A stretch of 64,000 nt of DNA from Metaphire vulgaris (Eukaryota > Annelida > Clitellata > Crassiclitellata > Megascolecidae): assembly GCA_018105865.1 (NCBI GenBank), contig CM030840.1, forward strand, positions 8,376,006 to 8,440,005. Reading direction: 5' to 3'. The notes under the pieces are model-generated. The model was not told the DNA's origin and did no database searches. It saw only the letters and a program-made list of their open reading frames with translations. Positions 45,097 through 55,795 of the stretch are shown here, one piece after another (position 1 is the first letter of the stretch; each line of letters opens with the position of its first letter). A program made the position numbers and the translations under genes.

Positions 45097-45672
45097 CTAC
45101 CGTATGTACTCGCGATAAAGTCGAATAATTTAAGGCCAATTCACAGGCTTTATATCCTGACCTCGACTTATACGCGAGGCACTAACTGTTGGACAAAGTT
45201 TCCATACATAGGATGTCGAAAATAATTAATTTAGCTAAAACTTTGTGTAATTAATTACTTTCAACATACGCTACGGCATCTAAATAAAAGTTGGCATCAG
45301 CGATTATAAGATTTGTAGGCACCACATAAATATTATTTGTAATTATTGGCGCTACATAAATATTAAAATAATTTTAAAAAATTTTTCACATTGTCAAGAA
45401 TGAGCGAATAGCAGGTTAAAAGGTTTCTTAATCATCAGGAATCAATCTATGAATGTCAAAATCGTTCAGTTTCTCGATAGTTCAAAGCTAAAACGCAGTT
45501 TTTCAATCAAAACAATAGCGCCGCGCGCCCAGCTCGTGTCCGCCATTGTTCCGACTCTCGCTATCACCTCAAGAGGGTGCACCACGATGACGTCACTTCG
45601 ACTTACACCCAGGTCAATGATTTTAGACACCTTCAAATCCAAAAAATTAGGGGTCGATTTATACTCGGATTG
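45097..45672. mobile_element. Pogo-type element remnant, word ATAAGTCG
   Basis: It starts TACCGTATGTACTCGCGATA with 'CGACTTATACGCGAGGC' soon after, and the far side has 'GGGGTCGATTTATACTCGG' before being cut off by a piggyBac-type MITE end at about 45673. The ends match the pogo-type element at 56861 in design. It is non-coding. Confidence 0.6.
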
Positions 45673-45759
45673 ACGTTTTCATATGAACGCCTTTTCCCAA
45701 AATTAATTCCCCCGTGGGGGGATGACTTTAAAAATTTAATTCCCCCTTTAAAAGGTTAA
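45673..45759 (-). mobile_element. piggyBac-type MITE, end fragment
   Basis: 'ACGTTTTCATATGAACGCC' to 'CCCCCTTTAAAAGGTTAA' is the inverse complement of the first 85 bases of the copies at 19736 and 22998. TTAA is at 45756-45759. The rest of the element is missing. Confidence 0.85.
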
Positions 45760-45899
45760 TCGACGTCATAAGATAGAGTCTCAGATCATCATGAACTGAA
45801 AACCTGTTTCTGTATTCAGCTTCTATAGTGAATAGTCAATAGTCAATTAACTGATCTCACAAAGATGCAGTACTTGATAATGGTAGGAGAACTTTTATG

Positions 45900-47070
45900 G
45901 CTGTAAAATAACAGCAAGATGTCTAAAGTGAAAGAAATCTATAGTGAAGTGAACAGAAACCACACAGCGCAATTGAAAAATATTTATATTTATCCAGAAA
46001 TCAGTAATACTGGTGCCTAAACATTGTCATCAGATTCTTCAAGACTTGCCAAGTCAGAGTCACAGTCACATTATCGATAACTAAATCTAGGACTGCACGT
46101 AGACACTCTTCAGATACATCTGATTAATAAGACCCCAATAGGCTACAAAAAACTAATTAGCAAATGGCTTCACGTTAAACTATTGACAAGGAGTAGCAAT
46201 AGACTATTCGGGACCTACTCTGTTTAACAGCAGAGGGAAACTGTTTAAATGTTCAATTTGAAGAAGAATTAAACAGATGGGTTGTTGTTATTACCAAGGT
46301 TACTGAATAGAGATTCAGTATTTGATACCTCCCATTGATGTATTATAGCATTACAACGGTCAAAGGTGGAGGGAAATGCTTCCAATTCAAGGCAATCTCT
46401 CTCCCCCCTGTCTGTCTCTTTCTCTAATTACCAGCAGCCACATCAAGGTGAAAGAGGTTTGTTATTAATCAGGTTACTGAATAGGAGTCCATATTTGATA
46501 CTTCAACTTAAGCAATTGATGTAGGCTGCTTGATGTAGGCTTATTAAAGCATTACAAAGGTCGATGATGGAGGGAAACCTTCCAAATCAAAGCAATCTCT
46601 GTCTTTGTTTCTGTCTCTCTGCCGGCAGCCAGGTCCAAGTGAAAGAGGTTTGTGATTAATCAGGTTACACAATGAACTAGGCCTATTATGGCACTAAGAC
46701 CATCGATCGGCAGTGAGTGAAGGGAGTCTTTGTTTAAGGGTCTCAATCCCAGTTGAAACAGAATTTGACAGACAATTGTTATTATTGAGGTTACTGAATA
46801 GGGATCGCGTATGTTGAGAATTAAACAACTGATGTTAGGACAATTCAAATTCAAAATCAGTTTATTAGCATCAAAATCAAAGAACAACAAAATATACAAT
46901 ATTCATGCAATAATAACAGAAACATAATTCAGAGTGTAAAGTTGAAAATCAATATTAACAGAGTCTCTGTTTAACAGCAGAGGGAAACTGTTTAAACGTT
47001 CAATTTGAAGAAGAATTCCACATACGGGTGGTTGTTATTACCAAGGTTACTGACTAATGGAGAAGCAGAA
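45900..47070 (+). repeat. Degenerate long tandem repeat
   Basis: A block with 'GCAGAGGGAAACTGTTTAAA', 'GTTCAATTTGAAGAAGAATT' and 'GTTATTACCAAGGTTACTGA' recurs at about 46226, 46970 and, in weaker form, 46450 and 46770. 'GTGAAAGAGGTTTGT.ATTAATCAGGTTAC' occurs at 46449 and 46640. Unit length is roughly 220 bp with losses. No coding potential or known element was recognised. Confidence 0.6.
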
Positions 47071-47630
47071 GAAGATAATTAATTCTCTGTTATAAATCTG
47101 CTTACAAATATACCAGGGTAATAACTTTGAGATTTATGTAATTAGATTATTCTAAAATATAGCAATCTATATACATGAGCGTGGCATTTTTTCACAGGTT
47201 GTATGCATTTGCACATTTTACTCATGGACATGTTATTTGTGTGTAAATATGGTAGCAGGCATTGTGAATTGAGGAACCTAGATGAAAAATAAAGTTTGAA
47301 AACTATAGTGATGTATTTTTGCACTGAATAGAGTTGAAAATGCTGAGCAGAGTGGATGATCTGAACCAATTTGTTTATTGATTTTATTGTGTAACTTTAC
47401 AGATTTTGAATACTAAATAACAGAATGATTATCTTAATCAAATATGAAAAATGCTGTTAAAGCTTGGAGTGAAAAGTAACCAATAAACTAAAAGACCCAC
47501 ATTCATGTCTTTTTTGGTAGACCTAAGGTTTTTGTGGTCTTCAGTTTAAATAAAATATTGTGCAGGTTCAATGCTGTAACCTGTAATGCTGTCATGAATA
47601 AGTTGAGAAGGCTTGAAAAAAAGTTGAAGT

Positions 47631-47638
47631 TCTCTCTC

Positions 47639-47704
<66 letters not shown>
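47631..47704. repeat. TC microsatellite
   Basis: A nearly pure CT array of about 36 units. The 47071-47630 and 47705-47969 stretches around it contain nothing recognised except the splice acceptor of the next exon. Confidence 0.95.
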
Positions 47705-47707
<3 letters not shown>

Positions 47708-47969
47708 ATATGCTGGAGACATACTTATGCTTGAAATGAATCATGACAGTTGTTGAATTGTATTATTGCTCACTGTGGCAGTATTTTATTGTAATGTATT
47801 AAATTCAAACCTGCTACCATATTGCAGACATTTTTGCTGTTTAAGCAGCATTCCATTACTCCGAGACACCAGGGTAGGGATATTCAAACTGTAACCAATA
47901 TGGGCTGTGTGAGCTAGTTGAACAATATTATAGGACATGATTCATGAAAATAATTGTGGTAATTTGCAG

Positions 47970-48062
47970 ACTGGCAACCTGGAGCCTTTGGTTACATCAC
48001 TCAATGAACAAGATGTTGAGCAAATGAAGAATATGCTGCACCGTATTGACACAATCGTCCGC
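47970..48062 (+). CDS. PRODH: Proline dehydrogenase, internal exon (fourth in window)
   Basis: It follows 'GGTAATTTGCAG' and ends before a consensus donor GTAAGT. It is exactly 31 codons in phase 0 at both ends. The exon reads 'TGNLEPLVTSLNEQDVEQMK' and 'NMLHRIDTIVR'. Joined to the third exon it gives VPNIK then TGNLEPL, as in the known PRODH stretch 'VPN.QTG.LEPL...', followed by an M-L-x-R-x-D helix. The next segment should be the start of the catalytic barrel with the 'DAEQTYFQP' motif. I did not find it before 64000, so the FAD- and proline-binding barrel lies to the right. Confidence 0.9.
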
Positions 48063-48639
48063 GTAAGTTTAGAAAAGAATTCTTCATGGGCTTCGTCAGT
48101 GGCATAGGCAGTGGCATGCAGAGAGTGGTGGGCGCCCGGGGCCAGACATTTTTTTGGCACCCCCTTATTTTTGATCTAATGGTTGACGAACAAAAAAAGG
48201 TACCACTCTTATTTTGAAATCTTTCTGGGCCATGTTGCACAATTGTCATCTTCAGCTTATCTGGAACTGTTGAACTTTTTTTCAAGTAGCCAGAATTGTT
48301 CCACTGCAAATATTTACTACCTGTATTGCGCCCCACTCGGTCGCACTTTTGTCATTTCAGACGTATCGTCCATCGTCTGTAAACTTGGTATTCATAATAT
48401 ATTTATAAAAATAATTACTTACAAACCACAGGTCTGCGTTAAAACTAAATTTCATTAAAAATATGCATATATGTGTCACCAGAAATAGCATGACAATGCT
48501 TTCCGATACTTAGATACTAGATTTTATATTAGTTTTTAAACAGATTTATGGACTTATTCTGAATCTTTGTCGGCTAGATTTTCTTGCCAGTTTCAGTAGA
48601 ATCCTGTCACTTTGGCCTATGTTATACGAATTTTTACAC
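48063..48639. other. PRODH intron, nothing firm
   Basis: 'CAGTGGCATAGGCAGTGGCATGC' and 'GGCGCCCGGGGCC' (48095-48145) look like a degraded hAT end; related GC-rich sequence occurs at 52610-52640. No pair with target duplication was found. Confidence 0.4.
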
Positions 48640-49190
48640 AATTAGCCCCCTTGGTGCGTCTTATACTCGGGTGCGTCTTATCTAAATTTTTTGGAACATG
48701 ATTAACTGCGCCGACGGGTCACCTAGAGCGCCGGCGGTTCGCCTAGAGCGCCGAGAGCGCCGGCGGCTGGCCGAGAGCGCCGGCGGGTCGCCTAGAGCGC
48801 CGACGGGGCGCCGGGAGCTCCGACGGGTCGCCGGAAGCGCCGACGGGGCGCCGGGAGCGCCGACGGGTCGCCGGGGAGCACCGACGGGGCGCCGACTGGG
48901 CGCCGGGAGCACCGACGGGTCGCCGAGAGCGCCGGCGGGTCGCCAGAGCGCCGACGGGGCGCCGAGAGCGCCGACGGGTCGCCGGGAGCGCCGACGAGTC
49001 GCCGGGAGCGCCGACGGGGCGCCTTTTGGTGCGTCTTATATATGGGTGCGTCTTATCCATAATTATTTTAACACAAATCATCAAAACCCACGTCTTATAC
49101 GCGGGTGCGTCTTATACGCGGGTGCGTCTTATACGCAGGTGCGTCTTATACGCGGGTGCGTCTTATATGCACGAAAATACGGTATATCGA
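48640..49190. mobile_element. Pogo-type element with GCGCCGACGGGTCGCC minisatellite
   Basis: The right end, 'TATATGCACGAAAATACGGTA', matches the pogo-type terminus (ACGAAAATACGG-TA). Before it the word GGTGCGTCTTATACGCGG is repeated six times; the left side has 'GGTGCGTCTTATACTCGGG' at 48655. In between (48705-49023) lies a very GC-rich 18- to 20-base minisatellite. Long Arg/Ala-rich frames on both strands are products of the minisatellite and not genes. Confidence 0.7.
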
Positions 49191-49510
49191 AGATGTTTGT
49201 CACTCCCTGTCGATCAGATGCCCGTCGGATATATCGAAGCTACAGTAACAGGGTGCTTTGCGCTTCAATTTAACTGGATTATAATGTAAATATTTGACTT
49301 TGGTCGACGGCAGTTTGTTCATACGGCATTAGACTATTAACTGACACCTCTGCCCCTACACCTCTTCCCAGGGATTCTTCTTCTAGCGAAAGCCTTTCTT
49401 TCTCAGCCATTCAACGGCATCAGGTTGAGCCTGATGCAGGATCTCAAGTCCTTCTTTGAATCTGGTGAGGTGGCAGTCATTGACTATGCGGTTCATAGTC
49501 TGTCTGATGC

Positions 49511-50022
49511 GGTCCGCGACAACTGGGTACCGCCGATTGGGCCCCGGACAACTGGGCCCGCCAACTGGGTAACAGGACATCTGGGTAACGAGACATCTGG
49601 GTAACGGGACATCTGGGCCCCGTACAATAGAGAAAGAGAGAATGGTGTTGATGAATGCAATAGGGAACGACCATTTTGGTTTGCCGGTTTTATGCTTTAA
49701 CATCATAAATGCCTGCAGGGATACAGCGAAGGCTCAGTTCTTCTTAGGTCCATGTAAGCCTGTAGTAACTATAGGTTGTATTTACGATAAAAGAAACAGC
49801 ACCCCCTCCCATTAAGAATTTGTACTCAATTTGTAGCCGACGACAGGCTAAAAGAAGACAGACCACCCGAAGTTTGACTACAGCAACCCTCATTTATTAT
49901 TAGGCATAAGTCGAGTTCGATAGTGCGGGGCCCAGATGTCCCGTTAGCCAGATGTCCCGTTACCCAGTTGGCGGGCTCAGTTGTCCGGGGCCCAATCGGC
50001 GTTACCCAGTTGTCCTGACCCG
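49511..50022. mobile_element. Foldback transposon FB-4 (word AACTGGGTAAC)
   Basis: A 9-bp target-site duplication GTCTGATGC (49502-49510 and 50023-50031). Inverted arms of about 110 bp, starting GGTCCGCGACAACTGGGTA and, from the right, GGGTCAGGACAACTGGGTA. They contain 'GATTGGGCCCCGGACAACTG' and repeated 'GGACATCTGGGTAACG'. The interior is non-coding. The site is in the zinc-knuckle codons of the jockey-type LINE; the copy at 19455-19670 shows the site without it. Confidence 0.93.
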
Positions 50023-50504
50023 GTCTGATGCCACAAGGGCAATTCGGGTCATCTCTGGCTCCCCAACGGTGAAGCATAGCGGCACACTAGGTCAAAGCCT
50101 GGTTGGTGCTTGCAGGGGTCTGTGATGAGGTATTTGTTCTTTACCTCAGCAGACTGCCAACTCTGCTTCCATGAGTCCGGAACAGAGAAGTACAGTATAG
50201 GTGCAGGAAACCAGATTGGATGATGAGACGTCAGACGTTGAGCAGGATGGTCAAAGATGTCCGTGTGTATTGGTAGATCTGGTCAGGCATTAATGTGGGC
50301 AGTGAGCTTGGATGCTGCGGCTTCATGACGGATAGCTGGCGGGGCGATGTTGCTAAGGACTGGCAACCAGTGAACCGGGGTGGAATGGATGGTTCCAGAG
50401 ATTGTCCTCATGGAGGAATTCAGTTTAGAATCGACCAAATGGATGTGGGGGCTTCGGCGCCATACAGGGGCACAGTATTCTGCAGTAGAGTAGCATTGTT
50501 ATTG

Positions 50505-51625
50505 TTCATGACAGTTTATATAGCGCCGTAACATAGCATAGCATAACATAGCATGGGCCAAAGTCAAGGGTGCTTTACAAGGAACATGGAAACAAGATAT
50601 TAAATAAATATGTCTTTAGTTTGCTAGCAAACTCTCCAAAGGAAGTGACGGATGACACGCTGTCTGGCAAGGAATTCCAGAGGAGGGGATTTCCATGCGA
50701 GAATGAACGTTCTCCGAATTTGAGTCTTCGACGGAGGTGGAAAATACAGTTGGATTCACCTACTGGAACGTTGATCGCTCGACACCAGCCTTCAAAACGA
50801 GCGTCTCGAGGTATTCTGGGCAGAATGGATCGTGTAGAACCCGGAACGTCAACGAACAGCGCTTGAACACGATACGCTCCGGGACCCGAAGCCAGTGCAG
50901 TTTGTCCCGAAGTAGAGAGGTCACGTGGTCGCGCCAACGCACCCTGAAGATCAAACGAGCTGAAGCATTGAGGATTGACTGCAACCTGGTGAGCTGACGG
51001 TCAGGAAGGCCCATAAGTAACCCGTTGCAGTAGTTGATCCGTGATACGACAAAGGCGCGGACCAGTTGTATGGCAGTCGAAATATACCGATGGACCTCTC
51101 TAATCATTTGAAGTTGCCAGAAGCATGCACGGGTCACATAATCGACATGTCCAGCGAACGACAGCGTTTTATCGAGAAGAACTCCAAGCAGGCGCACCTC
51201 CGTCGATGGTTGAATGTCGGCTTCATCAAGGTGAAGCTCGGTGCAAGTGATCAGAGGTTTCCTTCTCAGAGTACTGAACCAGTTCAGCTCGGTCTTCTTA
51301 GGGTTCAGGGCCAGCCAATTGGCAGCGGCCCAGCGCGCAATCTTGCATATGCATTCCTCTAGACACTTTAAAAGATGATCGGACTCAGAGGGCGGGCAGG
51401 AGGAGTACGCCTGCCCATCGTCGGCGTACGCATGCCAGGATAAACCGAACGATTCAATGATCCGCCCAACATCCACCACGTAGAGCACAAACAGGAGAGG
51501 GCCGAGGGCTGATCCCTGTGGCACGCCACTCAGTACCCTGCGTGAGGCAGACACAGAACCATCCCAAGACACCGACTGTGTGCGATCTGCCAGGTAGTCC
51601 TGCAGCCACGCCACTGGCTGCAATG
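50505..51625 (-). pseudogene. CR1-like LINE (family A), RT half
   Basis: The minus frame 51623-50760 holds 'WLQDYLADRTQSVSWDGSVS', 'GVPQGSALGPLLFVLY', the intact catalytic 'YADDGQAYSS', 'LHWLRVPERIVFKRCSLTFR'. Then a frame change leads to 'NPLLWNSLPDSVSSV' and 'FASKLKTYLFNILF' (50937-50575 frame). A UTR to about 50505 follows. It is 5-prime truncated within the RT and inserted in the jockey-type LINE in the same orientation. Confidence 0.88.
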
Positions 51626-52470
51626 ATAGTGCCAGTGCTGATGTTCATAGTGTAGAAGCTCTTGCTCCCCACGTAGAGCTGGCCAGTCTTGCAATGATGT
51701 TGTTCCTCGAGCCCACCTTTGCCACAGTTTTTATGAGTTGCTCGTGGAATGACAGAGTGCGGTCAAGAGTGATGCCAAGATAAACTGGCTAGGCTTCATG
51801 TCAGATTCTTGTACCATCAAGTTTACATTGAGCTCACGTGATGACGGGGTGTGATGTAGATGGAAGACAGATGATACTGCTTTTGCAGCACTAGGGGTTA
51901 GTCGCCATTTTCTGCAATAGTCAGAGAGAAGTGTCATGATGTCTTTGGTTAGTGTTTCCTCAAGCTTGTCAAACTTTTTAGCCTGGGTTGCGCAACAAAT
52001 GTCGTTGGCGTAGATAAATTTTTTTGAGGAAGTTTCCGGGAGGTCATTGATGTAAATATTGAATTGCGTGGGGGCCAGAACAGAGCCTTGAGGGAGGCCG
52101 TTTGAAAGACACCACCATCTGCTTGTTTTGTCGCCCAAATACACCCGGAACCTTCTATTCTGGAGAAGAAATTATATAGTGTTGGCCACCCATGGGGGAA
52201 GGCATCTAGATATCTTAACCAAGAGACCACGATGCCAGACCGTGTCATACGCTGCTGTAAGATTGACGAAGACAGTACCTGTCTTCAAGTTCTTCTGGAA
52301 TCCATTTTCAATGTGTGTTGAAAGAGCCAGGACCTGTTCACAGGTAGATCTTCCTGGTCGGAAACCAGCTTGGTCAGGAGTTAAGAATTCCTCTGTGAGA
52401 GGGTTATTCACGACAGCAGCAACCTTTCAAGGAGTTTGTAACACATGGAAAGGAGAGATATTGGTCCCAG

Positions 52471-52845
52471 GGGTGGTGTTGGCTATCACCAAAACAGACT
52501 GATGTTAAAACTATTCATTTAGAATTCTAATGGGGGAAATTCACCTTAGGAAATTGAAACTTGAGCACTATAACTGACTCCACAAAAATTAGAATTGAGT
52601 CAATTCCCCTCCCCCGGTCTGCGCCCGGGGCCACCGCCCCACCCTCCCCCTCTGCACGCTATTGGGCATAGGCAGGGATTTTTCAAAGGGGGGTTATGGT
52701 TCCATGGTACCCAACTTCAAAAAATTCTAACAAGCAAAAAAAATTATAATTCATGATTCACAACATGGAAAAATCCTGACCAGCAAAAAGTGGTTGTCAT
52801 CTATTATTCTATTATTTTGCTTGATTATAGAATTATATATGTAAA

Positions 52846-52893
<48 letters not shown>

Positions 52894-52899
52894 CAACTT
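52471..52899. other. Intron; TA microsatellite
   Basis: A TA array at 52849-52889, and GC-rich 'GCGCCCGGGGCC' at 52622-52633 that resembles 48150. Nothing else was recognised. Confidence 0.5.
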
Positions 52900-53317
52900 A
52901 TCTGGCTTGGTACTAAACATCTCCACTCAAAAATTGATTATGACTTACTAAACACTATCTTTCCTAATTTATCTTTCTCAATTTGTATCAAAAACTTTGG
53001 TATATGCTTTGACAGTAACTTGACCTTCAAATAGCACTTTGCTAGACTCTCTCGATCGTGTTTTTACAAACCTAGACGAATTAGGGTTATTCATTCTTCG
53101 CTTTCTTTATCGGCAGCCAAATCTCTGGTTCATGCTTTTGTGGCTAGTAGGTTAGACTATTGCAATTCTCTTTATCTTGGCCTGCCCAAATGCCTGCTCT
53201 CCACTCTGCAATCTGTCCTAAATTCTGCAGCTCGTCTTGTGGCTAAAGCTCCTTGCTACTCTACCATCTCAGAATTTATGCTCAACACCCTCCACTGGCT
53301 TCCAATTTCTGACCGCA
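52900..53317 (+). pseudogene. CR1-like LINE fragment
   Basis: The plus frame ending at 53317 has 'ASRLDYCNSLYLGLPKCLLS', 'LQSVLNSAARLVAKA' and 'LNTLHWLPISDRI', the RT thumb region. Upstream frames to 52900 are degraded. The coding is cut off by the TTAA MITE at 53318; the continuation is not seen after it. Confidence 0.8.
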
Positions 53318-53884
53318 TTAACCCCTTAACAGGGGAATTAAATTTTACAAGACATCACCATTCTGGGTAATTAATTTTTGAAAAAGCGTGCATATGAACT
53401 GTGAACATGAACTTTTTAAATTTACTATATTTCAGGCTATATGGAAGCTTAAAAAATGAGGTTTGCACCGTTGTTTAGCATTTTTATTGTTCTTTCTATC
53501 CATCCGTGCCAAAAAATTTTGGGGTAGGATCCACTCTACAGCTTAAAATAGGACCCCCTCCCAAACATTTTTTTCAAAAGCTCAATAGCAAAAATTTTTC
53601 AGTGGTGACCCCACTCGGATGAGCGGCAAAGTTGTAGGGGATGTCATTGGAACAGAATAGATAAAAAATTTTGAAGATCAGACCTCATTTGGTGTAGTTA
53701 TCATATTTCAAACCCAAGAAATGACTTCCGCAAAGCCAAAATCCGGCCCTCGGTCGAATAAAACCTATAATTCTTGCTTATGGAGGGCACAATAGCTAAA
53801 AAAGAGCTACCATCTAGCGAATGGATGATAACTAAATTGAATTATTAGACTGCAACGTTTATAAACGGTGAACCCATTTGAGGA
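53318..53884 (+). mobile_element. piggyBac-type MITE, copy 6, right end lost
   Basis: It starts TTAACCCCTTAACAGGGGAA (TTAA 53318-53321) and carries the usual blocks ('TTTCAGGCTATATGGAAGC', 'CCATCCGTGCC', 'GTTTATAAACGGTGAACCC'). The final CCTTT..TTAA end is missing, and a hAT-like element starts at 53886. Confidence 0.85.
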
Positions 53885-53885
53885 A

Positions 53886-54624
53886 CAGACAAACGTGTCA
53901 ATTACAATTACAATTACTTTTCATTTCTCTTTCTGCTTCTTTTAATAAACTTAAGTGTCTAAAATAATTAACATAAATTAGTTCAACAAAGTGATATGCT
54001 ACGGCCTATTTCAAAAAACCGTAACACAAAGTTTCACAAACCTGCAAATGAGTTAACAAATTTGAAGTAGCCTTTTTCGATCATGACACTAATTCACCAC
54101 ACAACCGGCACTTCACTTTAACATTTGCATTGGAAACAGCATTATTAAAGTCATCAGACTTTTCAAAATAATTCCATATTACTCCTGCTTGATTTACGCT
54201 CATCTTTACTGGCATTAAACTTTTATTCACTAAAAGCGCAGCCGCAGAACACAGGAAGTAGACAAATGATAAGCTGGTTCTCTTCCAATTTTAAAGGCAG
54301 TAAAAAGTAAATAAGTAAATTTTTGCATGGCAACTGACCAGAGCAGTGAGTCCATTTACCAATAACTGTTGTGCTTTGACAATTCACTAACCATCCAATG
54401 TATTCACTGCCATACATTCATAAATTGACAAGACTTCGGCTCATACATGTTAATACGCTATTAGAACTTATAAAACTCACATCCCTGTAATTGGGTAAAA
54501 CAATTACAATAGCTCAATTACAATTACATGTAATTGAACTTTCCACAGATCAATTACAATTACATTTCCAAATGTAATTAATTACAATTGAATTACAATT
54601 ATAATTGTAATTGACCCATGTCTG
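53886..54624 (-). mobile_element. Deleted hAT-like element with ATTACAATTAC words
   Basis: Ends 'CAGACAAACGTGTCAATTAC' and 'TTGACCCATGTCTG' form an imperfect inverted repeat. Both arms have ATTACAATTAC words. A BED-finger exon remains on the minus strand (54042-54215). I could not find a matching 8-bp target duplication, possibly because the left junction coincides with the broken MITE. Confidence 0.65.
54042..54215 (-). pseudogene. BED zinc-finger exon of a hAT transposase
   Basis: From ATG at 54215 the minus strand reads 'MPVKMSVNQAGVIWNYFEKS', then 'NVKVKCRLCGELVS', one in-frame TGA, and 'SKKATSNLLTHLQ'. The pattern W-x-Y-F, C-x-x-C and HL is a BED finger, the N-terminal DNA-binding domain of many hAT transposases. 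The second histidine position is not visible after HLQ; a GT follows directly, so the finger may have been completed in the next exon. The stop codon shows that it is dead. Confidence 0.78.
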
Positions 54625-54659
54625 CCTAATGATAACACAGTTTGTCTCTTAACATGGTG

Positions 54660-55092
54660 TACAGCTAATGGACTTTCAGTCCTTGGTTCGTGATTTAAAC
54701 GTCATCCCCTTCACCACTTGACTTGGTATTCACATGATGACTCGACTTGAAAGGAAATTGACCACATAATTGTCCATGAGCAAAGATCGTTTCAATTCTG
54801 TAGGGTCTTGAGCAGTGCTGAATGTGCAGAAAATACTGATCATAACCTTGTGGTGACTTTGATGAAGATTAATTTTTATCGATCTTCTAGACCTGCCAAT
54901 GTGAAAAAATTTGATGTCGAGGCGCTACTTTATGACAAGGATCTATTCGAAAAATTTGCATTGGATGTACACAACTGGTTTGCTGCTCTCACTGTCCTAT
55001 CAGATAATGTAGAAGATGCTTGGTCTACCTTCAGCTCTACCATCTGCTCATTAGCTGAGAAAATCGTTGGTCATAAACACCATAATCGTTAA
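54660..55092 (+). pseudogene. RTE-type LINE, endonuclease C-terminus and linker
   Basis: The frame 54808-55092 has 'TDHNLVVTLMKINF' (the endonuclease D-H pair), 'NVKKFDVEALLYDKDLFEKF' and 'DNVEDAWSTFSSTICSLAEK', the linker typical of this RTE-type group. The upstream 54660-54810 sequence looks like endonuclease with stops. It is truncated before the RT. Confidence 0.75.
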
Positions 55093-55614
55093 GAAATTTT
55101 TTACTCCGGCAACCCCACGGGGGGGGGTTTGATCCACAAATCCGCAATCTGAGAATAAAATAACCCCCAAACCTCCCTCCCCTCGGCTTCGTCACTGCTA
55201 TAGAGCATAGACTAGGAAAAAGCAGTAAGCAACACTTCAATGCATTGCTTCATCTGTATGTAGTGAATAAATATTACAAACAAGTTATAATAATATTATT
55301 AGCATAGACCTCCTAACGAGTCCTAAGTTCCTATTCCTGACGTTAAAGTAAGTAAGAAGCAGATGGGCATTGCTGCCTGCCTCAGAGCCTCTATTATCTT
55401 GTTTGATATTGTAATAAACTATACTAATGACTTTTATTTGACGTTTTATCACGCCAGAAAATGTAGTATTGTTTTGATTTTAAACTGCGTCTCAATGAAG
55501 TCTATCGACCTAGCCAAATACGGGAGATTTGGTCTCCCACATGGCATCCGTCCGGGAGCCTCTGACTGGGGCTGAAATACGGGAGCTCCTGTAAAATTCG
55601 GGAGATCTGGCAAC
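55093..55614. other. Intron, nothing recognised
   Basis: A G-run (55123-55132) and a small frame at 55363-55575 without known motifs. 'TACGGGAGATTTGG' and 'TTCGGGAGATCTGG' near the end may be part of a degraded element. Confidence 0.4.
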
Positions 55615-55795
55615 CCTAGCCATTAATCATCTTAAGAATGGAAAAGCTCCGGGTACTGATGGTATTCCAGCTGAACTACTGAAGTGTACAATTGAGCCTG
55701 TTACTATATCACTGCTTTCATTCCATCATTCAACGTGTCTGGCGATCTGGAAAAATACGTTCAACCTGGAAGGCCGGTATAATTGTTTCACTGGA
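55615..55795 (+). pseudogene. RTE-type LINE scrap (RT block 1)
   Basis: 'INHLKNGKAPGTDGIPAELL' and 'KCTIEPVT', then frameshifted 'HHSTCLAIWKNTF', match the first RT block of the RTE copy at 35830. It joins without a gap to a CR1 RT fragment at about 55796. Confidence 0.75.

Larger units (their letters stand above)
49384..52470 (-). pseudogene. Jockey-type LINE, RT to C-terminus, twice interrupted
   Basis: On the minus strand from 52420: 'LTPDQAGFRPGRSTCEQVLA', 'VNLTAAYDTVWHRGLLVKIS', then (52144) 'NGLPQGSVLAPTQFNIYIND' and 'KFIYANDICCATQ', where the catalytic YADD has become YAND. The coding continues beyond a CR1 insertion (50505-51625) into 50500-50030 and, after a foldback insertion (49511-50022), ends 'LHQAQPDAVEWLRKKGFR'. 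It is inactive through the mutated active site, frameshifts and insertions. The clade (jockey or a near relative) is from motif style. Confidence 0.85.

Noticed and set aside
45449..45759. A small conserved-looking frame before the MITE end
   Set aside because: It covers a pogo-type remnant and the end of a piggyBac-type MITE.
48682..49273. Arg/Ala-rich 191-aa and 113-aa frames, possible repeat protein
   Set aside because: Both strands are open because of the GC-rich minisatellite inside a transposon; no start context or conservation pattern supports a gene.
48095..52640. One large hAT bounded by GGCGCCCGGGGCC sequences at 48150 and 52622
   Set aside because: Neither clear inverted ends nor an 8-bp duplication could be found.
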